Below are positions 18,440 to 26,834 of a DNA stretch of 64,000 bases, in pieces. Numbering within the stretch: position 1 is the first letter of the stretch; the number at the start of each line of letters is the position of its first letter. A program made the translations under genes and the position numbers. This stretch comes from JBCCOW01 sp039025855 (lineage in GTDB: Bacteria; Planctomycetota; Phycisphaerae; Phycisphaerales; Phycisphaeraceae): positions 1 through 64,000 of the forward strand of contig JBCCNL010000001.1 in assembly GCA_039025855.1 (NCBI GenBank), in the 5' to 3' direction. The notes beneath the pieces are model-generated. The model had not been told where the DNA came from, searched no databases, and saw only the letters and a list, made by a program, of their open reading frames with translations.

Positions 18440-20823
18440 TGGTCGCTCCCGCGGTCTGCCACCGGATCTTCACGCTCCAACTCGATCAGGAACACGTCAC
18501 GCTTGGCGTCGATCCGCAGCACCCCATCAGATTCCACCACGCCCTGCTCGACGAGCTGCCAGAGCCAGTTGCGGGCGGTGTACCTCATGCCCGCCAAGTG
18601 GGGGCTTGTGATCGTGCAGCCGATGCGGGTGAACTGCAATGGTAGCTCGCCGTTGTTGGTGACCTGCAGCTGCTGCCAGGTGTGCTTGGGCCGAACAAAG
18701 CCCTTGGAGTGCGGGCCGACCTCGAGCCCGGTGTTGTGGCTGGTGCTGACCGCCGAGATGATCGCCGACCGGGCGTCCTGTAACGGCTGACCATCGGTGC
18801 TGACCACCGCGACCGCGACGAAACCTTCTTCGGGGGTGACCGGGAAAGTCATACCTTCAGACGACACAAACTCGAAGTCTGAGAAAGTGACCGACTGATC
18901 AAACGAGATCTCATCTTTGCCATACCCGGGCAGGAAGCCGACGAAGGCCGCGGTGCCGGGCGCGTCGAACGTGAGGTAGCCCCGGTTCCAGTCGTAGGTC
19001 ATCTGATCCGTCGGGCGCAACGGGTTTGGCAGGGCGTACCCCCGCAGTGGGACCGTCGGGCCGACGATCTCGTCGTCTTCACGGTCGAGGTCGATCTTGA
19101 TGCGTGAGCCGTAACGGTAAGAGGTGTTGACCATCTCATCACCCATACGGCCATAGCTCCCGCCGTAGGACATGCTATCGGGGTGGAAAACGGTCTTTCG
19201 CCCGTAGATGAAGGTGGTCGGGGTGGGTGCGGCGTCGAGATAAAGGCCCTTGAAGATCTCGCCCGCCGCACGCATGGCCGAGAGCTGGGTCTCGTCATGC
19301 TTGTAGGTGAACTGCGCCGCGGCGTGCCCCGGCTGCGACAGCCGACCGACCAACGCCTCGTCGGAATCGCTCCGGTCCCACCGGTACCCGCCGCTCATGG
19401 TGTGCCAGCACACCGCGTCCCAGCCTTGGAGCGCGGCGAGGAACAGCACACGGTACGGGTATTCAGCCCGGAACTTCGAGGGCGAACCAATCTGGGTTTC
19501 ATAGATGAAGTAGGGCTTGCCTTCGACCGTGTTGTGCTCAAGCCAGGGCACACCGTGCGAGAGCCGGGGCCACTCCTCGAGCCCGCTGTACCAGGGGTAG
19601 CGGTGGTGAGAGGTGTCGTGGGTCCATCCGCCGATGTACGTGCAATGCGAGACGGCGTCGGCGTGCTGGTGCAGAAGCTGGCTGATCCCGTTGTAGCCGA
19701 TGCCGGTGTCCCAGAGCAGAGGGCTGAGCCGGGCCGACTTGCCGCACTGCTTGAAGGCCTCGGCAACCCTCGCCTTATGGCTGAGGATCAGCCCTGCGAA
19801 AAACTCGTTGACGTCGGCACCGCGCTGGTGGTGGAAGTCGTCTCGGCCATACTCCACGGGTTCACCGACAAACTTGGCATCTGCTAAGGGATTCGCGTCA
19901 TTGAGCACCGCAGCGGGTACAGGCCCACGCATAGGGGCGAGCAGGATCGTCCCGGCCTCGAGGTCCTCACCTTCAAGCAGCCCGATCCAGGCCCGCTCGA
20001 GTGCCGCCTGTGATCCGTACTTCTCTTCGAGAAAATCGTGCCACTGACGCAGCAGCGACTGCCGGAAGAACTCGGGAGCCTTCTGCCACTGGCCGGAGAC
20101 CATGCGGACGATCCACCACTGCTCGTTGGTGAGTTCCCAGACACCGAACACGGGGTCGTCGCCGACCCGCAGGCCGGTGTGCTGGTTGACGTGGTCCATG
20201 AACTGCTGGGTGTTTCGGATCACGACGGCTTCGAGGCGTGGGTCCCAAACCGAGGCCAGCTTCAGCCAGGAACGCATCTGCTTCTGTTCCCGGGTCAGCC
20301 GCTTGACGCCTTCCAGCGACGCGGCCGCTTCCGTTGCCTCTGCCACAGCGGCGGCCCAGGCGGCGGCCGTATCTGGGTCGTCAACAATGTCAACATCCTC
20401 GGCGGTGAACACGTAGTTCCGGTTATTCCCGCCCACCCAGATCCGCACGCCGTTCTCCATGGCTAAAGCGATCATGTGGTCCATGATGTCGAGCCGGCTA
20501 CCGTCTCCCTTCGTGTACTGGCCGCCCGCCTCGCGCACGCGGCGCTGATACCCGAAGAGCCGCATCATGTTGAACCCGTACGCGTCGAGCCGTTCGATCA
20601 TGCGGTGGTTGAACCGGTAAGGGTCGCCGTCCTTGGGGGGGAACGGCGGGAAGCTACCGATGCCGGCCCAGAACCGGACCTGGCGATCACCGATAAACAG
20701 ATCGCCGTCCCGAGCGACGACATATTCGTCGTCGCTCGGAAGCGATGTATCGTCCGCCCCGACCGGCATCACCAGTGACAGGCTCAGAAGAGTGAAACAG
20801 CAAAGCGTCAGTCGTTTCTGCAT
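18436..20823 (-). CDS. exported clan GH-A glycoside hydrolase (GH5-like)
   Basis: About 795 residues from ATG 20823 with signal peptide MQKRLTLCCFTLLSLSLVMPVGA. The TIM barrel has 'RMIERLDAYGFNMMRLFGYQ' and a likely acid/base in 'GVWELTNEQWW' (about E234), the Asn-Glu pair of clan GH-A. A likely nucleophile is in 'KPYFIYETQIGSP' (about E442). A beta-rich C-terminal region follows. It resembles GH5-like 'cellulase' proteins of planctomycetes but the family and substrate cannot be fixed. Followed by the coupled beta-helix enzyme; preceded by the PEP-CTERM gene. Confidence 0.78.
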   Translation of the reverse strand: MQKRLTLCCFTLLSLSLVMPVGADDTSLPSDDEYVVARDGDLFIGDRQVRFWAGIGSFPPFPPKDGDPYRFNHRMIERLDAYGFNMMRLFGYQRRVREAGGQYTKGDGSRLDIMDHMIALAMENGVRIWVGGNNRNYVFTAEDVDIVDDPDTAAAWAAAVAEATEAAASLEGVKRLTREQKQMRSWLKLASVWDPRLEAVVIRNTQQFMDHVNQHTGLRVGDDPVFGVWELTNEQWWIVRMVSGQWQKAPEFFRQSLLRQWHDFLEEKYGSQAALERAWIGLLEGEDLEAGTILLAPMRGPVPAAVLNDANPLADAKFVGEPVEYGRDDFHHQRGADVNEFFAGLILSHKARVAEAFKQCGKSARLSPLLWDTGIGYNGISQLLHQHADAVSHCTYIGGWTHDTSHHRYPWYSGLEEWPRLSHGVPWLEHNTVEGKPYFIYETQIGSPSKFRAEYPYRVLFLAALQGWDAVCWHTMSGGYRWDRSDSDEALVGRLSQPGHAAAQFTYKHDETQLSAMRAAGEIFKGLYLDAAPTPTTFIYGRKTVFHPDSMSYGGSYGRMGDEMVNTSYRYGSRIKIDLDREDDEIVGPTVPLRGYALPNPLRPTDQMTYDWNRGYLTFDAPGTAAFVGFLPGYGKDEISFDQSVTFSDFEFVSSEGMTFPVTPEEGFVAVAVVSTDGQPLQDARSAIISAVSTSHNTGLEVGPHSKGFVRPKHTWQQLQVTNNGELPLQFTRIGCTITSPHLAGMRYTARNWLWQLVEQGVVESDGVLRIDAKRDVFLIELEREDPVADRGSDQ

Positions 20824-20880
20824 AACAAGCCTCTGATGCATAGGTTCACGGGGTCCAACACGGAAGCGCTCCGACGTCAC

Positions 20881-21714
20881 TCACGCCCGGCGACGTCGAC
20901 CCGCGATGAGGGCCGAGCCGATCCCAAGCAGCACCAGGGTTCCGGGCTCCGGAATAACCTGCAACTCCTGCAACTGAATCCCGTTGAGGAACGCCCCATC
21001 CGCACCCTTCACATAGAAAGACTCTGTCGTCCCGGTCGGCGTAAACTCAAACCGCACATAGTTGAGACCTTCTTCATAGGCCTGGTTCGGATTCTCAAAC
21101 TGATACTCGGCCGTGGTGGCCAGCACCGGTCCGGTCGCACTCCCGCCGGTCTGGAAAGCGGACTCTCCAAGACCGACAGTGGATCCGGCACCAAACGTAT
21201 TGCCCGCCGCATAAACGTATAGGGCATAGGTCGTACCACTGGTCAAGCCTGACAGCACGCCGCGGAATTCATCATTGTCGTTACTGCTGCCCGGATAGAA
21301 CAGGTAATCACGCATCAAGCTTGCATCTGCGGGGAACAAGGCGCGATCCACGGTATCTGCAAACCGCCGGCCGCTATTGATCGTTTGGCCCGTATTACCC
21401 GAGAAATACCCGAGCTCCAAACCAATGCCGCTTGCGGCCCCCGTGGTATCGACAAGCGAGATCGCGGCAAGCGGATTGCTGCCGTTGATGCCTCGCAGGT
21501 CGAGGCTTGCACTGGTCGTGACCGTACCCCCCCAGTTGTTGCCGACCACTAGGTTGTTCCATTGGTCACCCGCCTGCCCCACCGCTGCCGCACCGCTGGT
21601 GATGAACTGGGATGTCAGAGAGGTGTCGCGGTTGAAGTCAACCCCGATCAACAACGAAGCCGATGCAGAATGGATCAAAACCGTACTTGCCAAAGCGGAC
21701 GCGATACATTTCAT
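20881..21714 (-). CDS. PEP-CTERM sorting-domain protein (block A)
   Basis: 277 residues with a signal peptide, an all-beta mature part (short-lived hydrophobic strands, many Gly/Thr/Asn), and the C-terminal tripartite signal VIPEPGTLVLLGIG followed by a hydrophobic stretch and RRRRA. PEP-CTERM proteins are processed by an exosortase and delivered to the surface or extracellular matrix; no exosortase is in the window. A strong AGAGGAGG precedes ATG 21714. Between the pseudopilin and GH5-like genes in the LacI-A series, so probably substrate-linked. Ligand unknown. Confidence 0.88.
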   Translation of the reverse strand: MKCIASALASTVLIHSASASLLIGVDFNRDTSLTSQFITSGAAAVGQAGDQWNNLVVGNNWGGTVTTSASLDLRGINGSNPLAAISLVDTTGAASGIGLELGYFSGNTGQTINSGRRFADTVDRALFPADASLMRDYLFYPGSSNDNDEFRGVLSGLTSGTTYALYVYAAGNTFGAGSTVGLGESAFQTGGSATGPVLATTAEYQFENPNQAYEEGLNYVRFEFTPTGTTESFYVKGADGAFLNGIQLQELQVIPEPGTLVLLGIGSALIAGRRRRA

Positions 21715-21917
21715 AAAAAACCTCCTCTAAATAGGTGAAACAGATTTAGGAAACGGGACGGAAGTGCTGCGCGACGACTCGCGGAAGCCAAAACAGTTGA
21801 CTCAATGCCGGACGGGTCAGTCGCTTCAATGGGTTTCATCAGTCTTTCCGATAAGAACTGAACATGAAGAGAATCAAACCTTCAAGGCACAGCTCAACAC
21901 GAACGTTGCGTGGAGCC

Positions 21918-22724
21918 TTACCAACGTGGCTCCAGGCCAAGAGCTCCTCGGCTGGTGAAGTAGTCCACGTCAAACTCGAGGTCGAAAGCGTTGATGTCGA
22001 TGTCGTTTATACCCCCGGCTGTGGCGTTGGCGGGCGGCCCTGTGTAGCCGATGGCATCGACGTGACCGTCGTTAAACGCGAGGTTTTCAGAACCAAGATT
22101 GAAGTGGCGGGGTGACCAGCCAGCACGCTTCTGCGGGCTGCCCGCACCACCGGCGGGAGCTCTCCCGTCCGGAGTTGAATAGGCCATGTTGTTTGGATTG
22201 TTCGGGGCGCCCCGGTGAGCGTCGGCGAAGCTCGCGGTGACGCTGGGCTGTAATAGTTCTTCGACCTGCGTCATACGAAAAGTGCCAAATACTGTCCCGT
22301 GCAGGTAGTACGGAGCGTTGTAGTCCCACTGAGCGGAACCTCGAACCCCATCGTCCTCCGATGGGCAGAGCAGTAGTTCAGCTGTGTCCAACGCCAGGGC
22401 ACCCGAGGTGCCGAGTTCCGATTGAGCGATGTAATTGAAGTCGATGAACCGCCCGGCCCACGAGCGACCTCGTTCAGAACTGTCATTGCTCGGTCTGTCC
22501 GCGGTCGGCACCAGCCAACCGTCTTCGTCTGCGAGGTAGGCCCCGTTTGCGACAAAAAGCTGTCTGAGCTGTGACTTGCAAACCGACGACCGAGCCGCTT
22601 CTCGCGCTGACTGCAGGGCTGGCAGCAGGATCGCCACCAACAACGCAACAATCGAGATCACCACCAATAATTCGATGAGCGTAAACCCATCGCGGAATAC
22701 ATTACCGACACGAGATTGAACCAT
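21918..22724 (-). CDS. type II pseudopilin with H-Xn-DGH C-terminus (block A)
   Basis: About 268 residues from ATG 22724; a longer ORF would start with TTG 22769. The prepilin cleavage and methylation site is 'RDGFTLIELLVVISIVALLVAILLPAL', cited here in parts, with the conserved Phe and Glu+5. A large globular domain ends in 'RHFNLGSENLAFNDGHVDA', the H-Xn-DG pattern of planctomycete prepilin-associated proteins. Such pseudopilins assemble with a T2SS/T4P-type machine that is not encoded here. Two genes below LacI-A. Confidence 0.9.
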   Translation of the reverse strand: MVQSRVGNVFRDGFTLIELLVVISIVALLVAILLPALQSAREAARSSVCKSQLRQLFVANGAYLADEDGWLVPTADRPSNDSSERGRSWAGRFIDFNYIAQSELGTSGALALDTAELLLCPSEDDGVRGSAQWDYNAPYYLHGTVFGTFRMTQVEELLQPSVTASFADAHRGAPNNPNNMAYSTPDGRAPAGGAGSPQKRAGWSPRHFNLGSENLAFNDGHVDAIGYTGPPANATAGGINDIDINAFDLEFDVDYFTSRGALGLEPRW

Positions 22725-22815
22725 CGAGCTTTGTTTAAACACGGATGAGTCTCCGTCAAAAGAGTTCAAGAGTCAGCCCAAGAGCAGACGTCTCAGGTCA
22801 GATCAATGCCGGCGA

Positions 22816-23862
22816 TCAGGCCGGCGGAAACACGGTCTGCCCGGGGACCACCTCACGCGGAGGCACCCGGACGGGGTCGAGCAGGCGAGTCGGTTCGGCG
22901 ATCTTGCGAAACAGCAAGTCGACGCTCTGACGCCCCATCTCTTTCTCGTCGATCAAGACGCTGGAATAGGTGAAACCATGCCGCCTCGGCATGCTGTCGA
23001 TCACAACCACGGAAAGCTCACGCGGAAAATCGATGCCCACCTGCAAGCACGCCATCGCCAGGATGTTCGCCGTCGGCGCGCTGTAGCAGACAAACCCAGT
23101 GGGCCGGTCGTCGCGCTTGAGCAGGTCCCGGAGCCGCTCCATATGGACATCGTCGAAGTCACGCCCGCCCAGATCCGAGCGATCGATCACCCGCGGCGTT
23201 AAGCCAGCCGCAACCACCTCGTCGACACAGCCATCGCGACGGTCGATCTCGCTGTAGTGCGCCGACTCGCCGGCGTGCGGCTCGGGATATGTAATGGTCA
23301 AGTAGCCCACCCGACGATGGCCGGCATCGAGGAGCATGCGGGCCCCCAATCGCGCCGCCTCGCGGTCGTCGAGGTACACGCAGTCCGCCGCCATCTTCGC
23401 GTTGATCCACGCGCTCGGCACGCGGAAACGCTGGAGCAACGCGACCAGCTTCTCGGGCACCGTCTTGTTGTAGTTCAGCAAGGCCCCGTCGCTCTGCGAT
23501 TCACGCAGGGTCTTCGGGAGGTTCTCTTCATTGACCAGCTCGTTGTCTTTGCAGCGGTTGAGCGTGAGGTGGTAGTCGCGCAAAGCAAGCTCGTCATGGA
23601 TCGCGTCGAGGACACGCTGCGGCAGGACCGACCGCGTAGAGCCCTCGGCCGAGGTCAGCAGAGCGATGGACTCAAACTTGCCGTTGCGGGTCGCACGCGC
23701 CGCCGCGTTGGGCCGGTAGCCCATCTCGGCAGCAATCTTGCGGATGCGGTCAGCCCGGGCGATCGTGCTCGGCCAGATCTCACGGTTCCGCCCGTTCAAC
23801 ACGTTAGAGACCGTGACATTGGATACGCCGGCGGCTTTCGCAATTTCACATATCGTTGGCAT
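22816..23862 (-). CDS. LacI-family transcriptional regulator A
   Basis: 348 residues. The N-terminal HTH and hinge read 'TICEIAKAAGVSNVTVSNVLNG' and 'RIRKIAAEMGYRPNAAARATR'. A periplasmic-binding-like effector domain follows ('VYLDDREAARLGARMLLDAGHRRVGYL', 'GIDFPRELSVVVIDS'). It is divergent from the sulfatase gene. Its promoter contains two copies of a palindrome also found before the beta-helix gene, so autoregulation and control of block A are inferred. The ligand is probably a mono- or oligosaccharide. It is paralogous to LacI-B (33780-34835), sharing the 'DDREAxRL' region. Confidence 0.93.
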   Translation of the reverse strand: MPTICEIAKAAGVSNVTVSNVLNGRNREIWPSTIARADRIRKIAAEMGYRPNAAARATRNGKFESIALLTSAEGSTRSVLPQRVLDAIHDELALRDYHLTLNRCKDNELVNEENLPKTLRESQSDGALLNYNKTVPEKLVALLQRFRVPSAWINAKMAADCVYLDDREAARLGARMLLDAGHRRVGYLTITYPEPHAGESAHYSEIDRRDGCVDEVVAAGLTPRVIDRSDLGGRDFDDVHMERLRDLLKRDDRPTGFVCYSAPTANILAMACLQVGIDFPRELSVVVIDSMPRRHGFTYSSVLIDEKEMGRQSVDLLFRKIAEPTRLLDPVRVPPREVVPGQTVFPPA

Positions 23863-23895
23863 AGGAAAGAGTTTAGTGAGAACTGTGAGAAATAA

Positions 23896-23908
23896 TTTGA
23901 CGTCTAAA
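23896..23908. promoter_or_regulatory. candidate LacI-A operator 1
   Basis: TTTGACGTCTAAA, near-palindromic around ACGT, lying just downstream of the predicted minus-strand -10 of the LacI-A gene. Confidence 0.6.
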
Positions 23909-23923
23909 AAATATCCTGAGACA

Positions 23924-23952
23924 ATGGTAGCCGATCAAATCTTTGATGTCAA
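23924..23952 (-). promoter_or_regulatory. predicted promoter of LacI-A gene
   Basis: On the minus strand TTGACA (23952-23947), a 17-base spacer and TACCAT (23929-23924). The -35 box lies in the centre of the 30-bp palindrome, consistent with repression by occlusion. Confidence 0.5.
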
Positions 23953-23962
23953 AGATTTGATC
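23933..23962. promoter_or_regulatory. candidate LacI-A operator 2, 30-bp perfect palindrome
   Basis: Two 14-base arms (GATCAAATCTTTGA and its complement) around TG. The core TTTGATGTCAAA matches the other two LacI-A sites. It lies between the divergent LacI-A and sulfatase genes and could control both. Confidence 0.7.
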
Positions 23963-24086
23963 TGGTTTCTGATAAATCCTTTTGCTTTAAGGCCTTGGTC
24001 GGACCCCGTTATAGGCCGTCGCCCGGCTCGCCACGCCACCCACGCCCAGTGCGGCCCAGAACTCTAACCCGCAACCGCTTACCCCC

Positions 24087-25502
24087 ATGCCCCTCCCCCG
24101 CAACATCCTGTTCATATGCAGCGACCAGCAGCGTTTTGATTCGCTCGGCTGCAACGGCACCCCCCACGCCCGCACGCCCCATCTCGACCGACTCGCAAGC
24201 ACCGGCATCAACTTCCAGAACCACTTCGTGGCCAACCCCGTCTGCTCGCCCTCGCGCGGCTGCATCATCACCGGCCAGCACATCACCGAACACGGGCTAT
24301 GGGCCAACGGCTGCACCCTCCCCACCCACCACCCCACCATCCCCGGTGTCCTCCGCCAAGCCGCGAATTACCAGACCGCCCACTTCGGCAAGCTCCACCT
24401 CGAGCCCATCATCCGACGCATCGCCCCTCATGCCCCCTACGGCTTCGAGACCTGCTCGGTCAGCGAGGGCGACCAGCAACTCCTCGACGACGACCACTTC
24501 CGCTGGCTCCGCACGCAGCACCCCGACACCTTCGTCCAGGCCCTCGAACAGATGTACACCCAGGGCCACGCCAAGGCCTACACCAGCTGCCTGCCCGAGC
24601 CGCTGACCCACTCCGCGTTCGTCACCCGCCAGGCCATCGACTGGATGCAGCAGGACCGCGACAACGACCGGCCGTTCTATCTCTCGGTGGGCTACTTCGA
24701 CCCGCACCACGCGTTCAACCCCTGCGAGCCCTACGCCAGCGACTTCGCCGACGTCGACTGCGGCGAGCCGTTGGTCGATGAGGCCGCGATCAAGAGCAAG
24801 CCGCCCCTATACCAGCAGGCCTACAACATGTCGCGCGTTGTGCGTGAAGACCCCGAGAAGCTCGCCGCGATCCGTCAGGCTTATGCCGCAATGTGCGCAC
24901 ATATCGATGACTGCGTCGGCCGGCTGCTCACCACGCTCGACAAACTGGGCCTGGCCCACAACACGCTGGTGGTCTTCACCTCCGACCACGGCGAGATGCT
25001 CGGCGAGCACGGCCTGCTCTGGAAGGGGCCGTGGATGCTCGACGACCTGCTCCGCGTCCCGCTGATCATGAACATCCCCGGCGACCCGCTCGGCCAGCAC
25101 AACGAGACCGTGCTCACCTCCGCGGTCGACTTCTTCGCCACCTTCCAAGCCATCGCCGGCATCGATGATGAATACGCCGAGCCGAGCAGTGGACGACCCC
25201 TCCTCGATCACACGCTGTCCCGCTTCCCGCAGGGTCAGCACAACTACATCCTCGCCGAGTGGGAACACCCCAAGCGCCAGGACGCCACGTCGCTCCGCTG
25301 CATCCGCACCGCCACCCACAAGCTCGTCCATCACGCCAACAGCAACACCGGCGAGTTCTACTGCCTCGACGACGACCCCCACGAGCAGACCAACCGCTAC
25401 CACGACCCCACCGCCGTCGACGCTCGCGATGACCTCTACCACACCCTGCACGACCACTACCTGACCCGCCGGCCCCACCCAAAACACCTCGGCGGCTGGT
25501 AA
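24087..25502 (+). CDS. type I sulfatase, block A
   Basis: 471 residues of the alkaline-phosphatase-like sulfatase family (S1). Metal-site text is 'NILFICSDQQRFDSLGC'. The formylglycine motif CSPSR has Cys at about residue 53, then 'GKLHLE', 'VVFTSDHGEMLGEHG' with the second metal ligands. No signal peptide is seen, so it probably acts in the cytosol on imported sulfated oligosaccharides. The sulfatase-maturing enzyme needed for Cys-to-formylglycine conversion is not in the window. It is 18 bases upstream of the GH29 fucosidase, so a common transcript is likely; together they suggest a sulfated, fucose-containing glycan. Confidence 0.92.
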   Translation: MPLPRNILFICSDQQRFDSLGCNGTPHARTPHLDRLASTGINFQNHFVANPVCSPSRGCIITGQHITEHGLWANGCTLPTHHPTIPGVLRQAANYQTAHFGKLHLEPIIRRIAPHAPYGFETCSVSEGDQQLLDDDHFRWLRTQHPDTFVQALEQMYTQGHAKAYTSCLPEPLTHSAFVTRQAIDWMQQDRDNDRPFYLSVGYFDPHHAFNPCEPYASDFADVDCGEPLVDEAAIKSKPPLYQQAYNMSRVVREDPEKLAAIRQAYAAMCAHIDDCVGRLLTTLDKLGLAHNTLVVFTSDHGEMLGEHGLLWKGPWMLDDLLRVPLIMNIPGDPLGQHNETVLTSAVDFFATFQAIAGIDDEYAEPSSGRPLLDHTLSRFPQGQHNYILAEWEHPKRQDATSLRCIRTATHKLVHHANSNTGEFYCLDDDPHEQTNRYHDPTAVDARDDLYHTLHDHYLTRRPHPKHLGGW

Positions 25503-25520
25503 CCCCCCCCTACCACCACT

Positions 25521-26801
25521 ATGACCACAGCCACGACCACTCCCACCACGCCCCTGCCCTCCCCGCGCCAGCTCCGCTTCCAAGGCTGGGAGTTCGGCGT
25601 CTTCGTCCACTTCCTCGCCGGCCAGTTCATGAAGGGCAAGACCTACCACGCCGAGAAGGACCGGCTCAAGGCCGAGCGCTTCGCCCCCACCGACCTCGAC
25701 TGCAACCAGTGGGCCGAAGCGGCCGCCGCCGCGGGCGCCAAATACATGGTCTACACCGCCAAGCACCACGACGGGTTCTGCCACTGGCCCTCGCCCACCA
25801 CCACCGACTTCTCCACCGCCGCCTGCCCCTGGCGCAACGGCGAGGGCGACGTCGTCCGCGAACACGTCGACGCCTGCCGCCGCTACGGCCTCGCCGCCGG
25901 CATCTACTACTCCCCCTTCGACGCACACCACCCCGCCTACAAAGACGACCCCGCCCAATACGACCAGTACTTCCTCGCCCACCTGCGCGAACTGCTCGGC
26001 GGCGACTACGGCACCATCGACATCCTCTGGTTCGACGGCGCCTTCAGCGAAGGCCATCCCTACAACTGGCCCCTGCTCATCGGCGAGATCCGGAAGATGC
26101 AGCCCGACATCCTCATCTTCAACATGGGCGACCCCGACTTCAGATGGGTCGGCAACGAGGCCGGCGTCGCCTCCGTCCCCCACTGGAACACCGTCGACCG
26201 CGTGCCCTTCTCCATCGAGTCCGACGAGGAAGACCGCATGCCCCAACCGATGTGGCTCCCCGCAGAATGCGACTGCCGCATCCGCTACGCCGGCTGGACC
26301 TGGCAGGGCGAAGACGACCCGCTCAAGAGCGTCGAAGAACTCATGGGCCTCTACGACTACTCCGTCGGACGTGGCTGCAACCTCCTGCTCAACGTTGGGC
26401 CCACCCTCACCGGCCAATTCCACCCCGAAGACGCCAAACGCCTCGTCGAGTTCGGCCACGCCCTCCGCCAACGCTTCGACGCCCCCCTCTGCACACTCAG
26501 CGACTTCAAGCCTGAAGGCGATCGCCTGGTCTACACCCCCGACGCCCCGTTCCTCTTCGACCACGCCGTCATCCAGGAGGACCTGACCCAGGGGCAGCGC
26601 GTCCGCCAGTTCGAGATCCGCATCACCCCAGCACCCGAAGGCCGAGACACCACCCTCTACAAGGGCTACAGCATCGGACACAAAGCCATCTGCCGATTCC
26701 CCCTGGTTAAAGCCACCAAGGCCTGGCTCGAAGTCCTCGAAGCCAACGGCCAACCCAAGCTCAAAGAACTCCAACTGCTCCGGTCAACGACAGTTGACTA
26801 A
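25521..26801 (+). CDS. alpha-L-fucosidase, GH29
   Basis: 426 residues. The GH29 barrel shows 'FGVFVHFLAGQ', 'YMVYTAKHHDGFCHWPS', 'GIYYSPFD' and 'DILWFDGAFSEG' with nucleophile Asp about D172. 'GCNLLLNVGP' at about 285 is a family hallmark. The short C-terminal domain is beta-rich. No signal peptide, so predicted cytosolic removal of fucose from imported oligosaccharides. It directly follows the sulfatase. No clear Shine-Dalgarno before ATG 25521. Confidence 0.9.
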   Translation: MTTATTTPTTPLPSPRQLRFQGWEFGVFVHFLAGQFMKGKTYHAEKDRLKAERFAPTDLDCNQWAEAAAAAGAKYMVYTAKHHDGFCHWPSPTTTDFSTAACPWRNGEGDVVREHVDACRRYGLAAGIYYSPFDAHHPAYKDDPAQYDQYFLAHLRELLGGDYGTIDILWFDGAFSEGHPYNWPLLIGEIRKMQPDILIFNMGDPDFRWVGNEAGVASVPHWNTVDRVPFSIESDEEDRMPQPMWLPAECDCRIRYAGWTWQGEDDPLKSVEELMGLYDYSVGRGCNLLLNVGPTLTGQFHPEDAKRLVEFGHALRQRFDAPLCTLSDFKPEGDRLVYTPDAPFLFDHAVIQEDLTQGQRVRQFEIRITPAPEGRDTTLYKGYSIGHKAICRFPLVKATKAWLEVLEANGQPKLKELQLLRSTTVD

Positions 26802-26834
26802 AGCCTGTCCCTTAACTCCCCATTAGGAGTCCAC

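Noticed and set aside
24807..26774. A 655-codon open frame on the minus strand across the sulfatase and GH29 genes
   Set aside because: Composition is repetitive (GVGG/EVVE), no family pattern is present, and both plus-strand genes are well supported; it is an antisense shadow of GC-rich DNA.
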